64,000 bases of DNA, taken from positions 1 to 64,000 of the forward strand of contig CAKUNE010000002.1 in NCBI GenBank assembly GCA_934668345.1, written 5' to 3'. This document shows, one piece after another, positions 25,609 to 33,723 of the stretch. Both the position numbers and the translations under genes were made by a program. Position 1 is the stretch's first letter. The number at the start of each line of letters is the position of its first letter. This DNA is from an uncultured Collinsella sp. Lineage in GTDB: Bacteria; Actinomycetota; Coriobacteriia; Coriobacteriales; Coriobacteriaceae. The notes beneath the pieces were generated by a model. The model saw only the letters and a program-made list of their open reading frames with translations, was not told the DNA's origin and did no database searches.

Positions 25609-25625
25609 CGTAAGCTCCCCACTCA

Positions 25626-25657
25626 ATAAAAAGCCGACGGGAGCAGCCCCCGTCGGC
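25626..25657 (-). terminator. Terminator of the PARG-like gene
   Basis: GCCGACGGG pairs with CCCGTCGGC, followed on the minus strand by TTTTTATTG. Confidence 0.85.
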
Positions 25658-25683
25658 TCGGTATATCGCATCACACGCACCGT

Positions 25684-26817
25684 TTACAGGTACTTGCGCC
25701 AGTCGTCGTCAACCTCGTCATCCTCGGCAGCGGCCTGAGCCTGCTCGGCGGCACGGGCGGCTGCGGCGCGGGCGGCAACCTGAGCATAGGACTCCTCGTT
25801 GCGCTCGGGGAAGCTTGCCAGCACGTGCTCGAACTTGGCGAAGTCCTCGTCCCAGCGCGTAGAGGGCACGGCAAAGAAGACCTGCTTGACCTTGAAGTCG
25901 CCCGATGCGAGCTCCTTGCGGAAGAGCTCGGCCACGGCCTCGGCATCAAAGCCGTTGTTGTCGCAGCCCCATGCGCCCAGCACGAGCTTCTCGCGACCCA
26001 ACTCGTCGCAGATGGCGAGCACAAAGCGGATACGGTCGCGCAGGGCATCCAGCAGAGCATCGTCGCTCACGCGATACTCCTGGCGGGCACGCCTAACGTT
26101 GGGCGCGGCGGCCACGATCACGTCGGCGTATGCATGCACGTGGTTGCGGTCGAAGCGCACCGCAGGCACCACCAGGGCGCGGTTACGATAGAGCTCGCAG
26201 TTGATGTTGCGGCGACGGTTCTCGCCGTACCACTTACGCTGCTTATCGAGAACGTTGTACAGATACGAATCGGCGCACAGCGTGGCCTCCTGGCCCAGAT
26301 AACCCTGAATATATCCACCGCCCGGATTGGTAAACGAGGCAAAGGCGAGCACGGCCATGTCGCAGAACTGCGCATAGCCGCGACCGTTATCGAGGATTGC
26401 CTGCGTGGCGGAGGCATCAAGCACAGTGACCTCGGGCAGGACCGGAGCGGGCTCCTCAGCAGGCGCGGACTCAGCTTCGGCGATTTCCTCGGCAGGCTCC
26501 TCGACGGGCTCGGGCGCTGCCTCGGTCTCGGGCGCTGCCTCGACCTCGGCAGTCTCCGCGTTCTCGACGTCCTCGGCGACCTGCTCTTCGGGGGCCACAG
26601 TAGTCTGAACCTTGGCCTTCATCGCCGCGACAAAGCCGGCGGGCATGCCGTCAAACTCGCGAACACCAGCAAGCGAACGCCCGATATCCTTGGCGCACGC
26701 TTCGGACACAGTCGCCACATGGCGCTCGGCGGCCTTGGCACGGGCCTCGCGCTTGGGATTGGGCTGACCCGCTCGGTTGGACCTGCGGTTACGGTTCCTG
26801 TTGTCGACGTCTGCCAT
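25684..26817 (-). CDS. TIGR02452-type PARG-like macrodomain protein, altered catalytic motif
   Basis: A 377-residue protein. The C-terminal part is a bacterial poly(ADP-ribose) glycohydrolase-like macrodomain: FASFTNPGGGYIQGYLGQEA (residues 159-178) and LGAWGCDNNGFD. PARGs use GGG-X6-8-QEE; here the third residue is Ala (QEA, codon 26284-26286 GCC), so the usual catalytic Glu is missing and activity is doubtful. The N-terminus is basic (about 1-35), and residues 75-127 form a Glu/Ala/Pro-rich linker. The tail is Ala-rich, then acidic. AAAGG precedes the ATG by nine bases. It may bind, instead of cleave, ADP-ribose. Single gene with its own terminator. Confidence 0.8.
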   Translation of the reverse strand: MADVDNRNRNRRSNRAGQPNPKREARAKAAERHVATVSEACAKDIGRSLAGVREFDGMPAGFVAAMKAKVQTTVAPEEQVAEDVENAETAEVEAAPETEAAPEPVEEPAEEIAEAESAPAEEPAPVLPEVTVLDASATQAILDNGRGYAQFCDMAVLAFASFTNPGGGYIQGYLGQEATLCADSYLYNVLDKQRKWYGENRRRNINCELYRNRALVVPAVRFDRNHVHAYADVIVAAAPNVRRARQEYRVSDDALLDALRDRIRFVLAICDELGREKLVLGAWGCDNNGFDAEAVAELFRKELASGDFKVKQVFFAVPSTRWDEDFAKFEHVLASFPERNEESYAQVAARAAAARAAEQAQAAAEDDEVDDDWRKYL

Positions 26818-26881
26818 AAGTGGTCACCTTTCCTGTCGCTGCCGCTATCGGCTTTTCCCATCCATGATACCCCGCCGCGTA

Positions 26882-26911
26882 CAAAAAAGACGGCCCCGCA
26901 GGACCGCCTTT
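26882..26911 (-). terminator. Terminator of the Bax inhibitor-1 gene
   Basis: GGCGGTCC and GGGGCCGTC form a stem, followed on the minus strand by TTTTTTG. Confidence 0.75.
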
Positions 26912-26956
26912 CACATCGTTTTATCGCGTCCGACAAGAAACGCTGCAATCCCCGCG

Positions 26957-27652
26957 CTAGTCGCGACGACCGAGGATGTTCAGGATGCGCAGGAACACGT
27001 TGATAATGTCCACGAACAGATTGGACGCCATGAGCACCGCATTGGGCAGCGTGGGCGGCACCGTCGTGGCAACATAGGTGTCGTAGCCAATAAAGCCGGC
27101 GAACACCACAATCACGATCAGGTCGGTGATGGTCTGCGAGACGCCCATAAACATCAGCACGATCTCAACCAGAATAGTGGCGAGCAGAATGCCAAAGCCG
27201 ATGCCATATACGCGCTGGAAAAACTTGGGGAACGTCACGCCCAAGGCGCCAAAGACAAAGGTGATGGCGGCCGTGGCGATAAAGGCAGTGTTGACGGTGG
27301 GCAGGTCGTAGTTGGCAAGGCCAAACGACGCGGTCAGGCCAAAGGTACTCGCAAAGATTACGTAGCCCACAAGGGACAGACCCACGGACTGCTTGCCCGC
27401 AGCAGCCGACATCATGACCATGCCAACGATGGTTAAAATAAACGAGCCAAAGACCAGCGGTAGGGCGGCGCCGCTCATCATCATGCGCGCAAACGACATG
27501 GTGCTCGTAAAGTAGGCGCCAGCGCCCATGGCGCAAAAGCCCAAGAAGATGAGGGCGGACATGGCGAGATTGTACGCGCGCGGCGACATCTCCTTGGCGC
27601 GGCTTGCGCCGGTCTCGACGGGGCCGTTCTGATAGCCCTGAATATCGTTCAT
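26957..27652 (-). CDS. Bax inhibitor-1/YccA family membrane protein
   Basis: A 231-residue protein with about seven hydrophobic segments after a 25-residue polar N-terminus (MNDIQGYQNGPVETG). The family signature near the sixth helix is seen as FAGFIGYDTYVA, and the C-terminus is basic. Relatives (YccA, YetJ) are pH-sensitive calcium leak channels or protease modulators; the role here is inferred. The ATG at 27652 is preceded by AAAGGA at six bases. Single gene. Confidence 0.87.
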   Translation of the reverse strand: MNDIQGYQNGPVETGASRAKEMSPRAYNLAMSALIFLGFCAMGAGAYFTSTMSFARMMMSGAALPLVFGSFILTIVGMVMMSAAAGKQSVGLSLVGYVIFASTFGLTASFGLANYDLPTVNTAFIATAAITFVFGALGVTFPKFFQRVYGIGFGILLATILVEIVLMFMGVSQTITDLIVIVVFAGFIGYDTYVATTVPPTLPNAVLMASNLFVDIINVFLRILNILGRRD

Positions 27653-27731
27653 ACTTCGTCCTTTCAAAAAGCGCCACGACAGCGCCGTAGGTGACAAGAT
27701 CCCTGCCATTGTACCCGAATGCCGTGCGCTC

Positions 27732-28070
27732 TTACCTGCGGCGCTCGCCCTCGAGCGTACGATCAAAAGCCCAGACCCACCAACGCATCACGTGCGCCTG
27801 CGAGCCGTCCGCCCGCTCACGCGTTTGGTCCTCCAGATACAACTCGGTCGCATGTCCGCCAAAACGTACCTTATAGGTTGCCGTACGAATGCCGTGAACC
27901 GTCAGGCCAAACCCGGTGGTCGAGATAATTTCGTCGATCGTAAAACAACGGCCGTCGACCCAGCAGACGGTGACCGGCACAACCTGTCCGCCCGCGAGGA
28001 TGCGAGCCACGACGTCCACATACTGCTTGTGTACGCGCCGAGTTTTGCCGTCTGTCTGTCGATATTCCAT
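27732..28070 (-). CDS. Small conserved-looking protein of unknown function
   Basis: A 112-residue soluble protein beginning MEYRQTDGKTRRVHKQYVDV and containing PVTVCWVDGRCFTIDEI, a short beta-rich pattern seen in uncharacterised Gram-positive proteins. No catalytic motif, membrane segment or metal site is visible. The ATG at 28070 directly follows AGGAGG with only one base between, which is too close for that site; an ATG eleven codons upstream (28103) would place AGGAGG inside the gene. The start is therefore uncertain. It ends 79 bases before the BI-1 start on the same strand. Confidence 0.6.
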   Translation of the reverse strand: MEYRQTDGKTRRVHKQYVDVVARILAGGQVVPVTVCWVDGRCFTIDEIISTTGFGLTVHGIRTATYKVRFGGHATELYLEDQTRERADGSQAHVMRWWVWAFDRTLEGERRR

Positions 28071-28320
28071 GCCTCCTATTATCGAACGCATGTTTGCATA
28101 TTGTAAAGCGAACAGACTGTGGTTTTGGGGTGTTGGGGCGCGCGCACGTGTCCTCATGGTGTGTTAGCAAAAAGAACACCCGCGGTCAACAGGGCTAATA
28201 TTCATTTTTAGTGCCAAAAAATTCACTGCTCCCATCAGAACTCGGTAAAGAAACCCGCAGGAGGTGATACGATTTATCATGTTTCTGTAACGTGCCTGCA
28301 AACTTCGAGAAAGCCCATAT

Positions 28321-29370
28321 ATGGACGTAACGTTCTCAACCTTCCTCGGCCAACTTGTGTCGAACCCAGTCCTTGCCGTCACCGTGATCCTCGCGCTCGG
28401 CGCCATCTTCGTCAATGGATGGACCGACGCACCCAACGCCATCGCGACCTGCGTCACCACGCGCTGCATGCCCGCCCGCGCCGCCATTCTCATGAGTGCC
28501 GCATTCAACTTCCTCGGCGTGCTCATCATGACGCACTTTAACGCGAGCGTCGCCAACACCATCTCCCATATTGTCGACTTTGGCGGAAACAGTACCATGG
28601 CGCTCGCCTGCCTGTGCGCGGCGCTGTTCTCCATCGTCGTCTACGGCGCCACAGCGTCGCGTTTTGGCATCCCCACCTCGCAAAGCCACAGCCTTATCGC
28701 CGGCCTGACCGGTGCCGCCATCGCCCTCGGCGGTGCGAGCAGCGTCAACGTCCACGAGTGGATGAAGGTCATCTACGGCCTGGCGCTCTCCATCGGCCTG
28801 GGCTTTGTCATGGGCTGGGTCCTGTGCAAGCTCGTCTCGATTCTTTTCGCCGCCGCCAACAGGCGACGTGCCAATGTCTTCTTTAAATACGCTCAGATCG
28901 CGAGCGCTGCGGCCATGAGCTTTATGCACGGCGCGCAGGATGGACAGAAGTTCATCGGCGTGCTCTTTTTAGGCGTGGCCTTTGCCAGCGGCCAGACGAG
29001 CGTCGGCGATGCCGGCATCCCCATCTGGATTATGCTGCTGTGCTCGGCCACCATGGGCATCGGCACCAGCGTGGGCGGCGAGCGCATCATCAAGTCCGTT
29101 GGCCAGAGCATGGTCAAGCTCGAAAAGTACCAGGGCTTCTCCGCCGACCTCGCGGGCGCCGCAAACCTGCTGCTTGCCACCCTTACCGGCATCCCCGTGT
29201 CCTCCACCCATATCAAGACCTGCGCCATCATGGGCGTCGGTGCCGTCAAGCGCCTTTCGGCCATCAACTTCGGCGTCGTCAAGGACATGATGTTCACCTG
29301 GTTCTTCACCTTCCCCGCCTGCGGACTCATCAGCTTTGTCATGGCCAAGCTGTTCATGATGTTCATCTAG
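28321..29370 (+). CDS. pit: Low-affinity inorganic phosphate transporter, PiT family
   Basis: A 349-residue membrane transporter. The duplicated PiT signature appears as GWTDAPNAIATCVTTR near residue 33 and GTSVGGERIIKSVGQ near residue 248. About ten hydrophobic segments flank a short cytoplasmic loop (AAANRRRANV). It moves phosphate, usually as metal-phosphate, by proton symport. The DUF47 partner gene follows 67 bases later, the usual arrangement. The ATG at 28321 follows GAGAAAG. The window also encodes the high-affinity Pst system (34-38 kb), so both phosphate routes are present. No Pho box was recognised. Confidence 0.92.
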   Translation: MDVTFSTFLGQLVSNPVLAVTVILALGAIFVNGWTDAPNAIATCVTTRCMPARAAILMSAAFNFLGVLIMTHFNASVANTISHIVDFGGNSTMALACLCAALFSIVVYGATASRFGIPTSQSHSLIAGLTGAAIALGGASSVNVHEWMKVIYGLALSIGLGFVMGWVLCKLVSILFAAANRRRANVFFKYAQIASAAAMSFMHGAQDGQKFIGVLFLGVAFASGQTSVGDAGIPIWIMLLCSATMGIGTSVGGERIIKSVGQSMVKLEKYQGFSADLAGAANLLLATLTGIPVSSTHIKTCAIMGVGAVKRLSAINFGVVKDMMFTWFFTFPACGLISFVMAKLFMMFI

Positions 29371-29437
29371 TCAAACCGAGCGTCCATCCGGACCGTAATG
29401 CCTCGCCCACCCGTCTTCGCCTCGAAAGGACCCACTC

Positions 29438-30061
29438 ATGGCAAAGAAACCCGATTCGTTCTACTTTGACAACTACGTCGCCTGCGCCGACCTCGCCGTC
29501 CAGGCCGCCGAGCTGCTTACCCAGATTTTTGAGAACTTCGATCCCGCGAAGATTCACGATATGCTCGAGGAGATGCATGCGATCGAGCATGCGGCAGACA
29601 AGAAGCACCATGAGCTCGAAGACGCCCTGCTCACCGCCTTTATCACCCCGCTTGAGCGCGAGGATCTGGACCTGATGAGCTGCTCGCTCGACACCGTGCT
29701 CGACCGCATCGAGGGCGTCGTGCAGCGCGTCTACTTCACCAACATCCAGAGCATCCACCCCGATGCCATCGTCATCGCTCACAAGGTGACCGACGCCTGC
29801 CGCGCCATGAAGGACCTGATGGTCGAGCTGCCTAACTACCGCAAGTCCAAGACGCTGCGCGAGCTCGTCATCCAGATCAACACGATCGAGTCCGAGGCCG
29901 ACGACCTCTACATCAATGCTATGCGCAACCTGCATGTCAACGGCAAAGATCCGCTCGAGGTCATCGCCTGGCGTGACGTGTACGCCTTCCTGGAGTACTG
30001 CGCTGACTGCTGTGAGAATGTGGCCGATGTTGTGGATTCGATTGTCATGAAGAACAGTTAA
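29438..30061 (+). CDS. DUF47 / PhoU-like Pit accessory protein
   Basis: A 207-residue all-helical protein of the DUF47 family (Pit accessory, PhoU-like). Conserved acidic patches such as EEMHAIEHAADKKHHE and TIESEADDLY match the metal-binding faces of PhoU-type bundles. The family regulates PiT transporters. The ATG at 29438 is preceded by AAAGGA. It is in an operon with the PiT gene. Confidence 0.9.
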   Translation: MAKKPDSFYFDNYVACADLAVQAAELLTQIFENFDPAKIHDMLEEMHAIEHAADKKHHELEDALLTAFITPLEREDLDLMSCSLDTVLDRIEGVVQRVYFTNIQSIHPDAIVIAHKVTDACRAMKDLMVELPNYRKSKTLRELVIQINTIESEADDLYINAMRNLHVNGKDPLEVIAWRDVYAFLEYCADCCENVADVVDSIVMKNS

Positions 30062-30085
30062 TTGGGGGCACGTATCCCACCGGTC

Positions 30086-30162
30086 GCGGGCCCGACCACT
30101 AATACCTTTTTCACTCCGGCTGCAAGCAGAGTCGTTCAAAAGGTATTAGTGGTCGGGCCCGC
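30086..30162. repeat. Inverted repeat with perfect 25-bp arms
   Basis: Positions 30086-30110 and 30138-30162 are exact reverse complements; the arm runs GCGGGCCCGACC then ACTAATACCTTTT. The spacer is 27 nt. It begins 25 bases after the DUF47 stop. No T-run follows the right arm, but the left arm ends in TTTTT at the loop side. Confidence 0.9.
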
Positions 30163-30345
30163 TCCCTTACGTACCACCATTGGGAACTTTGGCTGATAGT
30201 TGTAGCGCAATGGGGGTTTGGCTGAAGGGACCTTTGGTACTCGTTCGGACACTTTGGCCCTTGATGAGCGTTTGGCCGATTGCTGCTTTGGGTACTCTTT
30301 GGTTTACTTTGGGTTTGTTTGATTTTTAATTTTAGGAGGGCTTGT
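30163..30345. other. G/T-rich intergenic stretch before the nitroreductase
   Basis: On the plus strand C and A each make up only about 15% of 30181-30350, with TTTGG occurring eight times at irregular spacing. No gene. The bias continues into the first 80 codons of the next gene. Confidence 0.6.
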
Positions 30346-30876
30346 ATGTCTTGTTTGGATTTGGCTCGTGGTCGGTATTCTTGTCGTTCTTTTGAGGACC
30401 GTCCTGTTGAGCAAGCTGTTGTGGATGCCATTGTTGAGGCTGGGCGTATTGCTCCTTCTGCTTGTAATAATCATCCAGCCCGTGTGATGGTGCTGGATAC
30501 GCCTGAGCTGTTGGAGAAGGCTGCTGCTTGTCAGCCTCGGTTTGCTCGTGATGGGTCTATCTTTGGGGCTCCGCTTGTCTTCCTTATTTGCAGCGTTACC
30601 GATGATGCTTGGGTACGCCCGTATGACCAGATGAATTCCAGTGAAATCGATACGTCCATCGTGTGTGATCAGATGATGATGGAGGCCACCGAGCAGGGCC
30701 TGGGAACGTGCTGGGTATGCCATTTTAAGCCCGAGGTGGCACAGGAGCAGTTCGACCTGCCCAAGGGCGTCTATCCCTATCACATGCTCGTCTGTGGCTA
30801 TCCTGCCGACCACATCGCCGATCCCGAGCATCGCGAGGCCCGCACCATTCCCCTCCCCAACTTCCTCCTCAAGTAG
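30346..30876 (+). CDS. Nitroreductase family protein
   Basis: A 176-residue FMN-dependent nitroreductase-like enzyme. The N-terminal RGRYSCRSFEDRPVE corresponds to the FMN phosphate-binding S-R-R-S-x-R-x-[FY] pattern; APSACNNHPARVMV is a second FMN contact, and GLGTCWVCHF lies near the C-terminus. Electron acceptor and substrate unknown. The ATG at 30346 has AGGAGGG five bases upstream. Codon use changes abruptly: over 40 of the first 80 codons end in T and about four in C, whereas later codons favour C and G like the neighbours. The break is near position 30590. Confidence 0.85.
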   Translation: MSCLDLARGRYSCRSFEDRPVEQAVVDAIVEAGRIAPSACNNHPARVMVLDTPELLEKAAACQPRFARDGSIFGAPLVFLICSVTDDAWVRPYDQMNSSEIDTSIVCDQMMMEATEQGLGTCWVCHFKPEVAQEQFDLPKGVYPYHMLVCGYPADHIADPEHREARTIPLPNFLLK

Positions 30877-30919
30877 TTTTTAGACATACCTTAAAATCTA
30901 CCTTTTACCACGCGCCCTT

Positions 30920-30962
30920 CGCCGAGTTCTGTCCTATCGCATGCAGAGCTCGGCGTTTTGTT
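30920..30962 (+). terminator. Terminator of the nitroreductase gene
   Basis: CGCCGAG and CTCGGCG pair, extended by imperfect inner pairing, then TTTTGTTT. Confidence 0.75.
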
Positions 30963-30982
30963 TCCCAACCCGTATACAGCCA

Positions 30983-31012
30983 CAAAAAAGGAGCCCGCAG
31001 GTGCGAGCTCCT
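30983..31012 (-). terminator. Terminator of divIVA
   Basis: AGGAGCTCGC pairs with GCGGGCTCCT (one mismatch), then TTTTTTG on the minus strand; end of the division cluster transcript. Confidence 0.8.
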
Positions 31013-31041
31013 CTTAAGGACACTAGATTGTAGCTCTGATG

Positions 31042-31719
31042 CTAGTCCAAGTCGTCGGCGGCAAAGTTGTCGATCGGGGCGAAGGGATCGGCCACGGGGA
31101 CAACCGGATCGGCGACGGGCAGGGGCTCGGCGGCAGGGACGGTCACAGCCGGAGAAGCGGCGGAACCAACCGGCGTGGAGGCCATGAGGTCGGCCGGGAA
31201 GGAGTTCTGGGCATCATCCATGAAGTGCTGGATGAGCTTGAGGTACTCGGCCTTGAACTCCTCGCGGGAAGCCTTGAGACGATCGATTTCCTCGAGCTCG
31301 GCCTGCTTCTCGGTCAGAGCCTGGCGGATAACCTCGCGGGCCTTAGCGTCAGCCTCGTTGCGGATACGCTCAGCGTTCTCGTTGGCATCGTTGACGATGG
31401 TCTCAGCGGTCTGCTGGGCAGCGATCAGGGCAGCGGAAATCTGGCGCTCCTGGGCAGTGAAGTCGGGGGCGGGGGCAGCCACGGGGGCGGCAGGAACGGC
31501 CTGGGCGGTGGCATCCTGAGCTTGGGCAAGCTGAGCCTGCGCATCGGCAAGCTGCTGCTCGGTAGCAGTCAGACGACCCTTAAGGTCGACGATCTTAGCG
31601 AGCATAGCGTCAACCTCGGAGGACAGCGTCTCCAAGAAGACGTCGACCTCAGCAGGATCGTAGCCACGCTTGGCCTCAGAGAAAGTCTGAGCCTGGATGT
31701 CTGCAGGGGTAATAGCCAT
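31042..31719 (-). CDS. divIVA: DivIVA domain cell-division/polarity protein
   Basis: A 225-residue coiled-coil protein. The N-terminal membrane-curvature-binding domain begins MAITPADIQAQTFSEAKRGYDPAEVDVFLE, typical of DivIVA/Wag31. Coiled-coil blocks follow at about 35-70 and 95-160, broken by an Ala/Pro linker. The C-terminal 50 residues are Pro/Val/Ala rich. It localises to poles and septa and guides wall growth. AAGGAG lies seven bases before the ATG. It is the last gene of the sepF-yggT-divIVA group. Confidence 0.9.
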   Translation of the reverse strand: MAITPADIQAQTFSEAKRGYDPAEVDVFLETLSSEVDAMLAKIVDLKGRLTATEQQLADAQAQLAQAQDATAQAVPAAPVAAPAPDFTAQERQISAALIAAQQTAETIVNDANENAERIRNEADAKAREVIRQALTEKQAELEEIDRLKASREEFKAEYLKLIQHFMDDAQNSFPADLMASTPVGSAASPAVTVPAAEPLPVADPVVPVADPFAPIDNFAADDLD

Positions 31720-31780
31720 AACAAGTCTCCTTTTTCATCGCCTCGGCGCTACACGCCCGACGTAAGTTACTAAGTCAGTT

Positions 31781-32062
31781 CTACACGAGTATACCTATAA
31801 GAAGCTGCAGAACCAGCCTCTGCACCAACTGCAACGCAATAATCGCAACGACCGGCGAAAAATCGATACCGCCCATCGGTGGGATGAAACGACGGAACAG
31901 GTTGAGCCACGGACCGCACACGCTATCAAGCACCGCGGCAATATCCTGAAGCAAACCACCCTGCTTCATGGGAATCCACGTCATAAAGCAGTAGACGACA
32001 ATGAGCGTGGAATAGAAGTTGAACAGCGTGTTGACCAGCTGGACGATAGTGTAGATGTTGAT
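31781..32062 (-). CDS. yggT: YggT family membrane protein, non-canonical start
   Basis: A 93-residue protein with two hydrophobic segments (about 9-26 and 66-88), the YggT/YlmG layout: NIYTIVQLVNTLFNFYSTLIVVYCFMTWIP, then FRRFIPPMGGIDFSPVVA. The frame opens right after the sepF stop and has no ATG, GTG or TTG until an ATG at 31984, which would delete the first membrane segment and has no ribosome site. GAGGAG lies six bases before an ATC at 32060-32062, so that ATC is the best start candidate; an ATT two codons earlier abuts the site. YggT is linked to membrane organisation near the division site. Twenty-one bases separate it from sepF. Confidence 0.8.
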   Translation of the reverse strand: MNIYTIVQLVNTLFNFYSTLIVVYCFMTWIPMKQGGLLQDIAAVLDSVCGPWLNLFRRFIPPMGGIDFSPVVAIIALQLVQRLVLQLLIGILV

Positions 32063-32083
32063 GGGAATCTCCTCGTCTTGTCT

Positions 32084-32806
32084 TTACTTAAGGTAGCCGT
32101 CGGCACGAAGCTTCTTGAGATCGGAATCTTTGACCTCGCAGCCGGCGGGCAGCACCATGAACACGCGGTCGCCCACCTCCTTGACCGTGGCACCCAGACC
32201 GCAGGCAAAGCCGTAAGAGAAGTCCAAGACGCGCTTAGCAACTTCGGTGCGTACGCCCACAAAAATCAGTGCGACAGGCTGCTTGGTGCGAACGCGGCGC
32301 ACTACGGTCTCCACGTCGTCATAGCTCTCGGGGCGCAGGACATAGGCCGGCAGCTGCGGCGTGGCGTTGATGATGTTGCTCGCATAGGCCGAGGCATCGC
32401 TCGGTGCAGGCGCGGGCGCAGCGGCGGCACGGGCGCGGGTATTCTCGGCGTAGCTCGACGGCGTGTCATAGGCACCAGGACGATAACCGCTCGCAACGCT
32501 GTCCTGCGAGCGCGAAGGCGGGTTATACGTCGTGGCATGGCGGGAGTCATCGCCGACCAGCTGACCGGAGCGCGTATACACGGCAACCGACTCAGCTTCA
32601 CCACGGCGCGTCTGACCAAGCAGGCCGTTGCTCGGCTCGTCTTGGGTGTAGAAGCCCTCGCCCGAAGCACCGCTGTAGCCGTTGCCCTGATAACCATCGT
32701 CATAGCCGTCATCGTAGCCGTAGTCGTCGTCCTGGCCATAACCCTGGTCGTAACCCTGCTGGCCGCCCAGGTGCATCTTATTTTTAATCTCGTCAAGGAA
32801 GCCCAT
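32084..32806 (-). CDS. sepF: Cell division protein SepF
   Basis: A 240-residue FtsZ-anchoring protein. The N-terminal amphipathic membrane helix is MGFLDEIKNKMHL; residues about 14-150 form a Gly/Tyr/Asp-rich then Ala/Pro/Ser linker; the C-terminal SepF domain (about 155-240) binds the FtsZ tail and forms rings. The linker is long compared with Bacillus SepF. The ATG at 32806 is preceded by GAGAGGA; the frame extends 17 codons upstream without a site. FtsA is absent from this cluster, as in Actinobacteria, so SepF is probably the main FtsZ anchor. Confidence 0.92.
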   Translation of the reverse strand: MGFLDEIKNKMHLGGQQGYDQGYGQDDDYGYDDGYDDGYQGNGYSGASGEGFYTQDEPSNGLLGQTRRGEAESVAVYTRSGQLVGDDSRHATTYNPPSRSQDSVASGYRPGAYDTPSSYAENTRARAAAAPAPAPSDASAYASNIINATPQLPAYVLRPESYDDVETVVRRVRTKQPVALIFVGVRTEVAKRVLDFSYGFACGLGATVKEVGDRVFMVLPAGCEVKDSDLKKLRADGYLK

Positions 32807-32866
32807 GGTTGTGTCCTCTCGCGGTTTAGTGCAGGCGCCCCGATAATCAGTGCGCACTTCAGAGCC

Positions 32867-33604
32867 TTATTTTACTGCAAACTCCGGGCTAAATACTACC
32901 CTGCCCAGGCGAACGAGCGTAGAGCCCTCCTCAAGGGCAGGCTCAAAGTCCTCGCTCATGCCGCAGGAAAGCTCAGGCAGGTTCAAATCGGGATGCGCCG
33001 CCTCCAGCTCATCCCTCAGCTCACGAAGCCCCGCAAAGGTGCGGCGTGCCACATCCTTATTCCCCCGGGGCGCCATAGTCATAAGCCCCTGTACGCAAAT
33101 TCCCTCAAGTTCCGCAAGCTCACCCGCGGCGGCGCGAATCTCATCGGGCGAAAAGCCTCCCTTCGACTCCTCACCACTCACATTGACCTCGATGAGCACA
33201 CGCTGGGGACCGGCGAGCTCGCCTGCCTCAATCTTGCGGACAGCACGGCTCGAGATCGCCTGTGCCAGATGCAGCGAACCCACCGAGTGAATCAGCTCGG
33301 CTGAGCCCAGCACCGCATTGATCTTATTGGTCTGCAGGTTGCCGATCATATCGAAGCGCACCTCGGGCAGCTCCGGATGCTCCGCCAGACCCGTGAGCTT
33401 GCGAACCAGCTCCTGCGGGCGGTTCTCGGCAAAATGGCGATACCCCGCCTGGATGGCGGCAACGGTCTCATCGACACCAACGGTCTTGGACACGGCAATG
33501 AGGCGGGCGGCGTCGTGGGGGCGGCCCGCGTGATCGAGCGCCGCATAAAAACGTTCCAGAATCTGCTCGCGGCGAGCGCGCATCAAGTCCAAATAGTTAT
33601 CCAT
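32867..33604 (-). CDS. yggS: YggS family PLP homeostasis protein
   Basis: A 245-residue PLP-binding TIM-barrel protein of the YggS/PROSC family. The PLP lysine is in LIAVSKTVG near residue 41; HFAENRPQEL, FDMIGNLQTNKI and the final GMSEDFEPALEEGSTLVRLGR are conserved. It has no known enzymatic activity and buffers PLP. GGAGG lies nine bases before the ATG at 33604. It occupies its usual place before sepF. A hairpin separates it from phoU, so it probably starts a transcription unit. Confidence 0.93.
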   Translation of the reverse strand: MDNYLDLMRARREQILERFYAALDHAGRPHDAARLIAVSKTVGVDETVAAIQAGYRHFAENRPQELVRKLTGLAEHPELPEVRFDMIGNLQTNKINAVLGSAELIHSVGSLHLAQAISSRAVRKIEAGELAGPQRVLIEVNVSGEESKGGFSPDEIRAAAGELAELEGICVQGLMTMAPRGNKDVARRTFAGLRELRDELEAAHPDLNLPELSCGMSEDFEPALEEGSTLVRLGRVVFSPEFAVK

Positions 33605-33654
33605 TGCTAATCGCCTCCGCTGACAGCCAAACAAGTAGTCCCATGCTAACGCAA

Positions 33655-33686
33655 GAGCGCGGCCCCGCATGTGCAAGGCCGCGCTC
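33655..33686 (-). terminator. Hairpin between phoU and yggS
   Basis: GAGCGCGGCC pairs perfectly with GGCCGCGCTC; no strong T-run. It likely ends the pst transcript, at least partly. Confidence 0.65.
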
Positions 33687-33723
33687 ACTTAGGTATTTAC
33701 AATCTTTCGACGAACGGGGCTAC

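Noticed and set aside
30181..30330. TTTGG as a regular repeat array
   Set aside because: Spacing varies from 10 to 29 bases; better explained by the general G/T bias of the stretch.
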